From contig NZ_JACBJI010000004.1 of the NCBI RefSeq assembly GCF_013401995.1, forward strand, positions 310,001-374,000: 64,000 nucleotides of DNA, read 5' to 3'. The position numbers and the translations under genes are program-made. This document shows positions 43,154 to 51,847 of this stretch, piece by piece. Numbering within the stretch: the stretch's first letter is position 1; each line of letters begins with the position of its first letter. Below the pieces are notes generated by a model that was given only the letters and a program-made list of their open reading frames with translations, was not told where the DNA came from and made no database searches. The stretch is from Flavobacterium agri (GTDB lineage Bacteria > Bacteroidota > Bacteroidia > Flavobacteriales > Flavobacteriaceae).

Positions 43154-43888
43154 TTATGGTAAATACGTAGCGGTGAATTGGGTCGTGATGAACTGTTGCG
43201 CCACCGGAGCGATTTCCGAAGGTTTTTTCGCCGGATCGAGTCCGTTCGCGTCTGCGGTATTGGCGAAATCTGTCGAACCTGGGTTTCTCAAATCGCGCAC
43301 AGCCGACGCGTGACGGGCTTCAACCGAAACGATTTGGCCTGCAATCACAAGATAGTCAGGATTGGTAATCAGTTTTCCCGCACCGTTATAAGCCGAAACG
43401 CCCGTGTCTTCGAGCGCTATGGCCGTATCGATTACACTCGATTGGCTTGAGAAGTTGACGCCCGGATAAGTAAACGCCAACGCTGGCAACAATTGTGTCG
43501 TCGGATTCGGAAGCGCGTCGGTCAATGCGGCCTTGAAGAATTCGCGATGGATGACTTCGTGTTTCTGAAGGTCGGAAAGAATGTCTTTGGCTTGTTCACT
43601 GAATGAGGAAAAAGCCGCGTCGTTGACCACTTTCGTGTAGAAGTCGGCTTCGAGCTGTTCGAGTGCATATGCGTAGGTCAACACGCCGAAGTCGCCTCCG
43701 CCAAGATCGAAAACGCCGTTGCGGATTCCCGGCAATTGGTTCGACGATCCGCCCGAATTATCGTCGTCATTGTTACAGCCAGCTAACAGCAAGCCCGTAC
43801 CGGCCAAGGTAAGGCCGCTGATTTTAAGGAAATTCCTGCGACTGGTCAACGTCGGGTTTTCGTCCTTAGTGATTACTCTGTTTTCCAT
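43154..43888 (-). CDS. Ferritin-like (Ferritin_2) Tat lipoprotein, copy 1
   Basis: A 244-residue protein. The N-terminus combines a good Tat motif (TSRRNFLKIS) with a lipobox (GLLLAGC), so it is probably a Tat-exported lipoprotein. The Ferritin_2 helices show YALEQLEADFYTKVVNDAAF, LQKHEVIHREFFKAALTDAL, ALEDTGVSAYNGAGKL and VSVEARHASAVRDLRNPGS. These carry the same Glu/His positions as copy 2. The start at 43888 (MENRVITKDE) is preferred over MLI three codons upstream. A LacI-type regulator is divergently oriented 210 bases away and might control the pair, but no operator is proven. The region 43889-44098 contains a rightward TATATTTG (43933-43940). Confidence 0.85.
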   Translation of the reverse strand: MENRVITKDENPTLTSRRNFLKISGLTLAGTGLLLAGCNNDDDNSGGSSNQLPGIRNGVFDLGGGDFGVLTYAYALEQLEADFYTKVVNDAAFSSFSEQAKDILSDLQKHEVIHREFFKAALTDALPNPTTQLLPALAFTYPGVNFSSQSSVIDTAIALEDTGVSAYNGAGKLITNPDYLVIAGQIVSVEARHASAVRDLRNPGSTDFANTADANGLDPAKKPSEIAPVAQQFITTQFTATYLP

Positions 43889-44098
43889 AATTAACATTTT
43901 AAGAATTAATAGTCGTGGTTGGCACGAATACGTATATTTGTACTTAACCTAAACCTACGTTGCCAATTCAATTATGGTTTTGAAGAATTTCGGATTTTTG
44001 TAACGTTTTTTAACTGTTTTCGAAACTTTATTTTTACCGTTGCACTATTTTCCTGAAAAATTGTATAATTTCCCTTTAAATGCTGAAATCGTTCCATT

Positions 44099-45124
44099 AT
44101 GAAGTCTAAGGCCACGCTTAAACAAATCGCAAAAGATCTGCATGTATCCGTTTCAACCGTTTCGAAAGCGTTGAACGACAGTCCCGAAATCAGCGAACAG
44201 ACCAAAGCCAAAGTCCAGGAATATGCCAAACTCAAGAATTACAAGCCGAATGTCATCGGATTGAATCTTAAGAACCGCAAGACCAAAACGATTGGCGTGA
44301 TCATCCCGAACATCCTCAATCCGTTTTTCGCCAAAGTTTTTACCGGAGTCGAAAAGATCGCCGACGAGAAAGGCTACAACATCATCACGTGTATTTCGAA
44401 CGAGTCGCTCGAGAAGGAAGTGCATGCACTCGAAATGCTGAGCAACGGTACGATCGACGGTTTTATCCTTTCGATATCGGAAGAAGCGCAAAAACTCCAG
44501 GAATTCAACCACTTCAAGCAAATCATAAACGAAGGCACGCCAATCGTGATGTTCGACCGTATTTCAGATGAAGTGGATTGCGATAAAGTCATCGTAGACG
44601 ATTACGAATCGGCCGAGAACGCCGTGCAGCATTTGGTAAAAACCGGATGTAAAAGAATCGCTTTGTTGTCTTCTATCGACAATTTGAGCGTCGGAAAACT
44701 TCGCGCCAAAGGTTTCTACGCCGGACTCGAGAAAAAAGGCGCGAAAGTAGACGAAACGCTTGTCGTGCTTACCGATTCTACCGAAGATTTCGACAACAAG
44801 CTCGCCAAACTGTTCGCCGACCAAAAAATCGACGGGGTTTTCGCCGTAGACGAGCACGCCGCGGTTTCGGCCATGAAAGCCGCAATCAAGAAAGGTTATA
44901 AGATTCCAGAAGAACTTTCGATCATCGGGTTTGCCGACGGCGTATGGTCAAAACGACTCACGCCAAGTATGTCGACCGTAAGCCAGCACGGACCAGAAAT
45001 CGGGGAAGCCGCGACCAAATTGCTCATCGAACGTCTCGAAAGCCAAGATGACGACGAACAGAAATACAAGACGGAAGTCATCAAAACCGAACTTCGCCAG
45101 CGCGAATCGACCAAAAAAATATAA
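44099..45124 (+). CDS. LacI family transcriptional regulator
   Basis: A 341-residue DNA-binding regulator. Residues ~6-25 form the LacI helix-turn-helix (LKQIAKDLHVSVSTVSKALN), followed by the hinge (YKPNVIGLNLKNRKTKTIGV) and a periplasmic-binding-like effector domain (IIPNILNPFFAKVFTGVEKI, DGFILSISEEAQ, DKVIVDDYESAENAVQHLV, ELSIIGFADGVWSKRLTPSM). Effectors are usually sugars; none can be read. No sugar-use genes are adjacent, so its targets may be the divergent ferritin-like genes or remote ones. The ATG at 44099 is the only sensible start. Confidence 0.93.
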   Translation: MKSKATLKQIAKDLHVSVSTVSKALNDSPEISEQTKAKVQEYAKLKNYKPNVIGLNLKNRKTKTIGVIIPNILNPFFAKVFTGVEKIADEKGYNIITCISNESLEKEVHALEMLSNGTIDGFILSISEEAQKLQEFNHFKQIINEGTPIVMFDRISDEVDCDKVIVDDYESAENAVQHLVKTGCKRIALLSSIDNLSVGKLRAKGFYAGLEKKGAKVDETLVVLTDSTEDFDNKLAKLFADQKIDGVFAVDEHAAVSAMKAAIKKGYKIPEELSIIGFADGVWSKRLTPSMSTVSQHGPEIGEAATKLLIERLESQDDDEQKYKTEVIKTELRQRESTKKI

Positions 45125-45147
45125 GCGGCCCGAAAGCCGCTTTTTTT
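45123..45147. terminator. Bidirectional terminator between lacI-type gene and serine hydrolase
   Basis: AAGCGGC / GCCGCTT with a CCGAAA loop and a T run, in the 21-base convergent gap. Confidence 0.85.
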
Positions 45148-46459
45148 ATTCCTTGTTGAAATCTACATTTATTCCCGCTTGCTTGAGGTTCATCTTTCCG
45201 GGTGAAAATTCGAGTACGATTCCCGCGCCTTTGAACTCGAACCTCGTTTCGCTTTTGGCTTCGAGCGGAAACGCCGATTGGCCGTCGGCTTGGGCGATCA
45301 ACTTTCCGTTTTCGGTAGAGATCGCGATCTTCAAAGGGAAATTGGCCGCCGAATATTTTCCGACATAGCTTTTGAGTATGGTCTCGCCGACTTTGAATTC
45401 GGTTAGATCCGGAAATTTGTAATCCTTGCCATAGTAGATCGATAGGATTCCGATCATGATGTCGTTGCGGTTGTAGTTGTCGCCGTTCACGCAGAGCGAA
45501 ACCCCGAACTTTGAGTTGGGTTCATACCCGACGACAGAACGGAAATTCTCGATGCCGCCCGTATGTCCGTAAAACATCTTATCATCGAACGGGACGGAGA
45601 TCAACCCCAAACCATACGTGTCCTTGAGCGTTTTCATTTTCTCGAGAGAAGCGGCGTTGATCAGTTTTCCGTCGAACAATCCCTTCATGAACGCTGTCAA
45701 ATCGGATGGTGTCGAAACCAAAGCGCCCGCAGAATACGCAAGCGAGTTCGACCATTCCGGAATCGTTTCCCAGTGTTTGCCGTCGTAAATCGCAGAAACC
45801 GCCTCGTTTTTGGCAAAATCGATTTTTTCGGGCAAGTAGGTGTTCTTGAGTCCGAGTTTGGAAATGATGCGTTTCTGGACGTTTTCAGAATACGATTTCT
45901 TCGTCACGTCTTCGATAATATAACCCAAAAGGATATAATTGGAATTGCTGTACGTGTATTTCGAATCGGGAGCGAAATCGGAAGCATAACCCGCAATCCT
46001 GTCTACGATTTCCTGTTTGGAATGCGGGCGTCCGATATTTTGTGCGGTTATCGAATCGGCTAGGATCTCGTGGATTCCCGTGCGATGGCGCAACAGCATC
46101 TCGACGGTGATCGCGTCTGCATTCTTGATTTTGGGGTAAAATTTCGAAAGTTTATCCGAAAGGTTGAGCTTTTTTTCTTCGACAAGCTGTAAAACCACGA
46201 CCGCGGTAAAAGGCTTGGTGATCGAGCCCACTTTGTATTTAGTGTTTTCGTCCGATGGTTTTTTGTTGTAGACGTCCGAATAACCGTAAGCTTTCGCAAA
46301 AACGACCTTATCGCCTTCGCGCAATGCGACCGATCCCATGAATTTATTATTGGCCGAAAGCAGCGTCAACAGGCTGTCTATTTTCGGAAATTTCTGATTT
46401 GTCTGCGCCTTGATTCCAAAAGCGACGAACAAGAGCAAAAAAATGTAAGATTTTTTCAT
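45146..46459 (-). CDS. Serine hydrolase of the beta-lactamase / class C family
   Basis: A 437-residue exported enzyme with signal peptide MKKSYIFLLLFVAFGIKAQ (start 46459; the frame upstream lacks a signal-like start). The active site is SITK (Ser79, Lys82), YSN (Tyr170, Asn172) and HTGG further on (YGHTGGIENF), all as in PF00144. The C-terminal ~100 residues (LTEFKVGETILKSYVGKYSA and after) are a beta-sandwich extension common in Bacteroidota members. It may be a peptidase or esterase acting in the periplasm; true beta-lactamase activity cannot be inferred. Confidence 0.9.
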   Translation of the reverse strand: MKKSYIFLLLFVAFGIKAQTNQKFPKIDSLLTLLSANNKFMGSVALREGDKVVFAKAYGYSDVYNKKPSDENTKYKVGSITKPFTAVVVLQLVEEKKLNLSDKLSKFYPKIKNADAITVEMLLRHRTGIHEILADSITAQNIGRPHSKQEIVDRIAGYASDFAPDSKYTYSNSNYILLGYIIEDVTKKSYSENVQKRIISKLGLKNTYLPEKIDFAKNEAVSAIYDGKHWETIPEWSNSLAYSAGALVSTPSDLTAFMKGLFDGKLINAASLEKMKTLKDTYGLGLISVPFDDKMFYGHTGGIENFRSVVGYEPNSKFGVSLCVNGDNYNRNDIMIGILSIYYGKDYKFPDLTEFKVGETILKSYVGKYSAANFPLKIAISTENGKLIAQADGQSAFPLEAKSETRFEFKGAGIVLEFSPGKMNLKQAGINVDFNKE

Positions 46460-46632
46460 CTGTTTAAGGTTTTTACAAAGATAATTACACAAAACTTATT
46501 GTGCTAATTCTCGACGATAAGCTGTAAATACTCATAAAACGGCTACATATTCTCAATGAAAAGCATGATTTGATGATTTTGAAACAATCTATCGTTCGGA
46601 ATTTCACTAATTTAGGAGCTAAAATTCAAGCT

Positions 46633-47163
46633 ATGAAAAAAATGTACTTATTCCTGTTCTTGTCCTTTTTCGGATGGTCGGCCTCGTCCCAGAACGCCGA
46701 TATTTTCGATGTGGCAAGAACAGGCACGGTTGAGCAGGTTAAACAACTGCTAAAATCGGATTCCAAACTCGCCAATGCCAAGAATGCCGATGGTTATACG
46801 CCTTTGATCCTTGCGTGTTACCGCGGAAACAACGAAGTAGCGAAAAGCCTGCTCGAAAACGGTGCCAACATAGACGCGATCAGCGGTATGGGAACCGCGT
46901 TGATGGCCTCGGTCGTGAAAGGAAATGAAGAGATGGTAAAATATCTCATCGAACGCAAAGCCAATCCGAACCTCGCCGACGCCAACGGTACGACCGCACT
47001 TTTGTATTCGGTCATGTTCAAAAAGCACAATTTGGCTACGATTCTGGTAAAAGCAGGCGCAAATCCGGAACATAAAGACAACCGCGGACAATCGGCCATC
47101 GATTACGCCATTCTGGCAAACGACGACAAATTAATTGAAATCTTAAAAACCAAAAAGCTATGA
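46633..47163 (+). CDS. Exported ankyrin-repeat protein
   Basis: A 176-residue protein starting MKKMYLFLFLSFFGWSASSQ, a signal peptide, at ATG 46633; a frame open from 46570 would bury it. Four ankyrin-like repeats follow (about 25-175): ADIFDVARTGTVEQVKQLLK, NADGYTPLILACYRGNNEVA KSLLENGANID, GTALMASVVKGNEEMVKYLI, and NRGQSAIDYAILANDDKLIE. Ankyrin repeats bind proteins. The stop overlaps the ATG of the next gene (ATGA), so the two are made together. A periplasmic partner role is an inference. Confidence 0.88.
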   Translation: MKKMYLFLFLSFFGWSASSQNADIFDVARTGTVEQVKQLLKSDSKLANAKNADGYTPLILACYRGNNEVAKSLLENGANIDAISGMGTALMASVVKGNEEMVKYLIERKANPNLADANGTTALLYSVMFKKHNLATILVKAGANPEHKDNRGQSAIDYAILANDDKLIEILKTKKL

Positions 47164-47930
47164 AAAAAATTACCTTTTCCGTTCTCGCCTTGCTCGGCAT
47201 GACCTCTGTTTTCGGGCAATACAGCACAGGTACGTTGACCTTGAGTTCTTTCGGGTCGACGTCTCTCGGGATGACCGCAAAAATAGACGTGAGCGCGACG
47301 CTCGTAACATTGACACTTACCGGCGCTTCTACCGATTGGCTCGGAATAGGCTTCAATGCCACTGGCATGGGCAATGTCGGAATGGATTGCGTCATTTTTG
47401 ACGGAACCAATTTAAGCGACAGAACATTTAACGGAGTAGGTGTAACGCCGCCTTTGGATGCACAACAAAACTGGACGGTAACCTCCAATACGGTCAGTGG
47501 CGGAACGAGAACTGTAGTCGGCACACGCGCCCTTAACACAGGTGATGCAAACGATTACACGTTTACGGCAGCGGCGAGCTCCTTGAGCATCGTTTATGCA
47601 AGACGTTCCGGAAGTTTGACCATCGGATATCACGGTGGCGACAGTTGTGGTTCTACAACTGCGAACCTGGTATTGTCTACCGAAGATTTTAAAGCCGAAT
47701 CGGTAAAAATGTACCCGAATCCGGCAAGAGGATCGGTAAACTTCCAAACGCCGTCTTATGTTTCAACTGGAGAGATCAAGTTTTACGACGTTCAAGGGCG
47801 TATGGTAAAACAACAAGAAATAAATTCCATGGAGACTGCAGTTTCCACATCGGGAATGATAACGGGCACTTATATGGTCGTTGTCCGAACGGAATACGGC
47901 AATGTGACCAAAACGCTTGTCGTAGAATAA
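47160..47930 (+). CDS. DOMON-like domain protein with T9SS type A tail
   Basis: A 256-residue secreted protein with signal peptide MKKITFSVLALLGMTSVFGQ. Residues ~25-170 look like a DOMON domain: DWLGIGFNATGMGNVGMDCV IFDG, PPLDAQQNWTVTSNTVSGGT R, RALNTGDANDYTFTAAAS and IGYHGGD with a His where DOMON domains often bind heme or sugar. The last ~70 residues are a T9SS sorting tail (KMYPNPARGSVNFQ ... GTYMVVVRTEYGNVTKTLVV). It overlaps the ankyrin gene by 4 bases. Whether it binds heme is unproven. Confidence 0.82.
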   Translation: MKKITFSVLALLGMTSVFGQYSTGTLTLSSFGSTSLGMTAKIDVSATLVTLTLTGASTDWLGIGFNATGMGNVGMDCVIFDGTNLSDRTFNGVGVTPPLDAQQNWTVTSNTVSGGTRTVVGTRALNTGDANDYTFTAAASSLSIVYARRSGSLTIGYHGGDSCGSTTANLVLSTEDFKAESVKMYPNPARGSVNFQTPSYVSTGEIKFYDVQGRMVKQQEINSMETAVSTSGMITGTYMVVVRTEYGNVTKTLVVE

Positions 47931-47949
47931 AAACGAACTTTGTTAATTG

Positions 47950-47983
47950 AAAAGGCCGGAGTCATCTTCCGGCCTTTTTTTTA
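47950..47983. terminator. Bidirectional terminator between DOMON and DUF1579 genes
   Basis: AAGGCCGGA / TCCGGCCTT with a 7-base loop and runs of A and T on either side, in the 50-base convergent gap. Confidence 0.88.
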
Positions 47984-48634
47984 TTTTCTCTTGAGCTCGA
48001 TTTCCATCGATTTGTATTCCTTGCCCGTCGGGTCGCTGTCGAACATTTCCATTTTGCGTGTGTTGTCGTCGACGAACGTGTAAACTTCGCGGAAACCTTT
48101 CTCTTTTTTGGTCATCGGATCGACCGAAGAACCTTTGAACGTAATCGATTTCGAAGCCGGATCGTATTCGCCGGTCGTGTACATTACGCCTGTTCCCATG
48201 TTGTCCATCCACGTCGATTCAAACTTTTTCGAAGCGTTGTTGAATCCGACGCTTGCTACGCCTTCAAAGTCCATTCCGTCTATTTTTCCTTTGTAGTGCG
48301 CTTCCTGATAGCGTCCGCCCATGACCATTTTGATGTCTGCGGTCGATTCGGCTTTCGTAGGGTTAGTCGGATCCATGTACATCGTCATATTGGCTTTCCA
48401 GCTTCCTACGTCCGATGCCAACAGTTTGTGCATTTCGCCTGGAGTCATGTATTCGCCCCAAGCTTTTTCCATTTCCTCTTTTGAAGGCGGCGCAGCAGTT
48501 TCGGCCGTTTCAGCGGCCGGCGCCTCTACTTTGACCGTGTCGGCCGAACCGGTTTCTACAGCTTTGTCTTCGGCTTTTTTGCAGCCTGTCACGGTCAAGG
48601 CCAAAACGGCTGCACATAATAGTAATTTTTTCAT
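47981..48634 (-). CDS. DUF1579 lipoprotein
   Basis: A 217-residue lipoprotein: MKKLLLCAAVLALTVTGCKK has a lipobox Cys. A disordered acidic linker rich in Glu/Ala (to about 55) follows. The DUF1579 domain shows MGGRYQEAHYKGKIDGMDFE GVASVGFNNASKKFESTWMD NMGTGVMYTTGEYDPASKSI TFKG, a pattern matching the family, and ends MEMFDSDPTGKEYKSMEIEL KRK. The fold is likely a lipocalin-like barrel. Function unknown. It is transcribed alone, convergent with the DOMON gene. Confidence 0.85.
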   Translation of the reverse strand: MKKLLLCAAVLALTVTGCKKAEDKAVETGSADTVKVEAPAAETAETAAPPSKEEMEKAWGEYMTPGEMHKLLASDVGSWKANMTMYMDPTNPTKAESTADIKMVMGGRYQEAHYKGKIDGMDFEGVASVGFNNASKKFESTWMDNMGTGVMYTTGEYDPASKSITFKGSSVDPMTKKEKGFREVYTFVDDNTRKMEMFDSDPTGKEYKSMEIELKRK

Positions 48635-48778
48635 ATTCCTTGTTTTTAAGTTGGTCGATTAAAGATAGTTAAAATCAGGCGGTCCCGGAAATCGAAATAT
48701 TAGGAAATGACAGGTTTTTGAACTTTATGAAAAAGGACAGATTTTCTGTAAGTGAATGTGTTTTGAAAAATGTATGTT

Positions 48779-48817
48779 CGTAGACCTAACAGGTTTACAA
48801 AACCTGTTAGGTCTACG
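48779..48817. repeat. REP-like palindrome, family A copy 2
   Basis: CGTAGACCTAACAGGTTT and its exact reverse complement, 18-base arms with a 3-base loop (ACA), in the 226-base gap between polA and the DUF1579 gene. It shares the core GACCTAACAG and TTT with the copy at 7231-7262. No T run follows on either strand. No gene is seen in the rest of the gap. Confidence 0.85.
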
Positions 48818-48860
48818 GCCAGAAAAAGTGATGTGTTTTTGTAGTATTAAAATAAAACAA

Positions 48861-51698
48861 TTAATGCGCCTCAAGCCAATCGTTTCCTACGCCCATATCG
48901 ACTTCTAAAGGAACGGCAAGCTCGAAAGCATTTTCCATCTCGTGCTTGATCATCGGTTTGATTCTCTCGAGTTCGTCTTTGTATACGTCGAACACCAATT
49001 CATCATGTACCTGAAGCAGCATGCGGCTTTTCCAGTTTTCCGAAGTCAATTTTTTATGGATGTTGATCATCGCGATCTTGATGATGTCGGCCGCACTTCC
49101 CTGGATCGGGGCGTTTACCGCGTTTCGTTCCGCCGCACCGCGAACCACTTGATTCGCCGAGTTGATGTCTTTCAAATAACGCCTCCTTCCCGAAATCGTA
49201 GAAACGAAACCTTGTTCGCGCGCAATCTCGATCTGTTCGCTTATGTAATTGCGAAGTTTCGGATATGATTTGTAATACGCGTCGATCAAAGCCGCGCTCT
49301 CGCTTCTCGTGAGTGACGTCTGATTGCTCAGTCCGAAGGCCGAAACCCCGTAAATGATTCCGAAATTCACGGTTTTGGCGTTGCTTCGTTGTTCGCGCGT
49401 CACTTCATCCAAAGCCACGTTAAATACTTTTGCGGCTGTCGATTTGTGAATGTCTTCGCCGTTTTTGAACGCGTCGATCATGTTTTCCTCTCCGCTCAAA
49501 GCCGCGATGATACGCAATTCGATCTGGGAATAATCGGCAGAAAGCAACGTGTAATTCTCGTCTCTCGGCACGAACGCTTTACGGATTTGGCGTCCTCGTT
49601 CGGTCCTGATCGGAATGTTCTGCAAATTCGGATTGTTCGAACTCAAACGTCCCGTCGCGGCCACGGCTTGCATATAATCGGTATGGACGCGTCCGGTTTT
49701 GCCGCAAACCTGCGTCGGAAGCGCGGTCACGTATGTACTTTGCAGTTTCACGAGCTGTCGCCAATCCAAAATGTCTTTTACGAATGGGCTTGAAAGCGCG
49801 AGGTTCGACAGGATTTCTTCGCCCGTCGCGTATTGTCCGGTTTTGGTTTTCTTGATTTTTCCGCCTCCGATTTTCATCTTGTCGAACAAAATCTCACCCA
49901 ATTGTTTTGGTGAACCCAGGTTGAAACGCTCACCTGCGGCTTCATAAATCTGGCCTTCGAGTTTCTTGATGTCGCTGTCGAGTTCCGAAGAAAGCTGGGC
50001 GAGGAATTCGGTGTCGAGGCGAACGCCTTCCATTTCCATGTCGGCCAAAACCTGCACGAGCGGGATTTCGATCTCGTCGAACAGTTTTTTGGTCGATGTC
50101 TGTTCCAAAATAGGGGCGAAGTGCTGTTTGAGCTGCAAGGTCACGTCGGCGTCTTCGGCTGCATATTCCTTGATGTCGTCGAGCGGTACTTCGCGCATCG
50201 TCTTTTGTCCTTTGCCTTTTTTGCCGATGAGATCCTCGATCGGTTTCGGGGAGTATTTGAGATAGGTTTCAGACAATACGTCCATATTGTGGCGCATGTC
50301 GGGATTGATCAGGTAGTGTGCGAGCATCGTGTCGAAAATCGGGCCTTTGACGACGATCCCGTAATTCGACAAGATTTTCAAATCGTACTTTACGTTTTGT
50401 CCGACCTTTTCGATGGTTTCATTTTCGAAAAACGGACGGAATTTATCGACGAGCGCTTTCACTTCGTCGTAATTTTCAGAAACCGGCACGTAAAAGCCTT
50501 TTCCTTTTTCCCATGAGAATGACAATCCGACAAGTTCGGCAGTGATGGGGTCAATTCCCGTAGTTTCGGTGTCAAAACTTACCGAAGTCTGCTTGAGCAA
50601 ATTGTTCACGAGAAGTTTTATCGCGAAATCACCTTCGACCGATTGGTAGAAATGCTCGGTATTTTCAAGCGTCGCATACGGATTCGTGGAAATGCCTTCG
50701 CTGGTTTCCTCACCGTGTATCTGCGCAAACAAATCGAATTGCTGTTCGTTCTTGACTATGGTTTTGGTAGGTGCCAATCCTTGTGTTTCGGCGGTTTGAT
50801 ACGTTTCGTGTTTGGCGAAGAATATGGTGTTGAATTGTTCGGCCATGCGTCGGAACTCGAGCTCGCGGAACAATTCCTCGACTTTTTCGCCGTCGGGTTT
50901 GGTCAATTCGTAATCCTCTTCGTTGAATTGTACGTCGCAGTCGCAAATGATCGTCGCCAATTGTTTCGACAGTATGCCGAGTTCTTTGTTGGCTTCGATC
51001 TTTTCGCGCATTTTGCCTGTGAGTTTATCGGTGTTGGCCAACAGGTTTTCCATCGTTCCGAATTCGGCAAGAAGTTTTTTTGCGGTGACTTCGCCAACTC
51101 CGGGAAGTCCGGGAATGTTATCGACGGCGTCGCCCATCATGCCCAGGTAATCGATCACCTGTTCGGGACGTTCGATTCCGAAACGCTCCAAAACTTCGGG
51201 AATTCCCCAAATCTCGATGCCGTTGCCGAGTCGGGCCGGACGGTACATGAACACGTTTTCGGACACCAATTGCGCATAATCCTTATCGGGAGTGACCATA
51301 AAAACCTGGTAGCCTTGTTTTTCGGCTTGTTTGGCGACGGTTCCGATCAAATCGTCGGCTTCGCAACCGGCCAATTCTATGATCGGGATGTGCATGGCCT
51401 GCAGGATTTGTTGGATCCACGGCACGGCGATACGGATCGCTTCGGGCGTTTCATCGCGGTGCGCCTTGTATTCGGCGTACATTTCGGTACGCACGGTACT
51501 GCCTTCCTTGTCGAAAGCGACGGCCAAATGGTCGGGTTTTTCGCGTTTGATCACATCGAGAAGCGAGTTCATGAAACCCAAAATGGCAGACGTATCCATG
51601 CCTTTCGAGTTGACTCTCGGATTTTTGATCAAGGCGTAATATCCACGGAAAATAAGGGCGTAAGCGTCGAGAAGGAAAAGGCGTTTTTGTGCAGCCAT
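48861..51698 (-). CDS. polA: DNA polymerase I
   Basis: A 945-residue repair and Okazaki-fragment polymerase. All three domains are present: 5'-3' exonuclease (1-~290, AQKRLFLLDAYALIFRGYYA, GCEADDLIGTVAKQAEK, DNIPGLPGVGEVTAKKLL), 3'-5' exonuclease with an intact DxE (SVSFDTETTGIDPITAELVG), and family A polymerase (SADYSQIELRIIAALSGEEN, RSNAKTVNFGIIYGVSAFGL, LLQVHDELVFDVY). Intact proofreading separates it from members that have lost this activity. It reads leftward, 149 bases from the divergent metallophosphoesterase gene. Confidence 0.98.
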   Translation of the reverse strand: MAAQKRLFLLDAYALIFRGYYALIKNPRVNSKGMDTSAILGFMNSLLDVIKREKPDHLAVAFDKEGSTVRTEMYAEYKAHRDETPEAIRIAVPWIQQILQAMHIPIIELAGCEADDLIGTVAKQAEKQGYQVFMVTPDKDYAQLVSENVFMYRPARLGNGIEIWGIPEVLERFGIERPEQVIDYLGMMGDAVDNIPGLPGVGEVTAKKLLAEFGTMENLLANTDKLTGKMREKIEANKELGILSKQLATIICDCDVQFNEEDYELTKPDGEKVEELFRELEFRRMAEQFNTIFFAKHETYQTAETQGLAPTKTIVKNEQQFDLFAQIHGEETSEGISTNPYATLENTEHFYQSVEGDFAIKLLVNNLLKQTSVSFDTETTGIDPITAELVGLSFSWEKGKGFYVPVSENYDEVKALVDKFRPFFENETIEKVGQNVKYDLKILSNYGIVVKGPIFDTMLAHYLINPDMRHNMDVLSETYLKYSPKPIEDLIGKKGKGQKTMREVPLDDIKEYAAEDADVTLQLKQHFAPILEQTSTKKLFDEIEIPLVQVLADMEMEGVRLDTEFLAQLSSELDSDIKKLEGQIYEAAGERFNLGSPKQLGEILFDKMKIGGGKIKKTKTGQYATGEEILSNLALSSPFVKDILDWRQLVKLQSTYVTALPTQVCGKTGRVHTDYMQAVAATGRLSSNNPNLQNIPIRTERGRQIRKAFVPRDENYTLLSADYSQIELRIIAALSGEENMIDAFKNGEDIHKSTAAKVFNVALDEVTREQRSNAKTVNFGIIYGVSAFGLSNQTSLTRSESAALIDAYYKSYPKLRNYISEQIEIAREQGFVSTISGRRRYLKDINSANQVVRGAAERNAVNAPIQGSAADIIKIAMINIHKKLTSENWKSRMLLQVHDELVFDVYKDELERIKPMIKHEMENAFELAVPLEVDMGVGNDWLEAH

Positions 51699-51820
51699 CG
51701 GTAAAAAGTTTAGTCCGTAAAAATAACAAACAGCATCCGAAATAAAATCCCGAATCGATTAATTATAAATCAAATGTTAAATATTGCGTTAACCTAATCA
51801 GGTAGAAAGGGCAAATGCAA

Positions 51821-51828
51821 TAATTTTG
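51821..51828 (+). promoter_or_regulatory. Probable -7 element for the metallophosphoesterase gene
   Basis: TAATTTTG matches TAnnTTTG, 19 bases before the ATG at 51848. No clear -33 element. Confidence 0.45.
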
Positions 51829-51847
51829 AAACTCTTACAAAATAAAC

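Noticed and set aside
45146..46459. Serine hydrolase as an antibiotic-resistance beta-lactamase
   Set aside because: Motifs fit the broad PF00144 family, which includes many peptidases and esterases; the C-terminal extension and context give no support for resistance.
50643..51704. 353-codon frame opposite polA
   Set aside because: Shadow of the polA coding frame; composition is atypical and no domain is visible.
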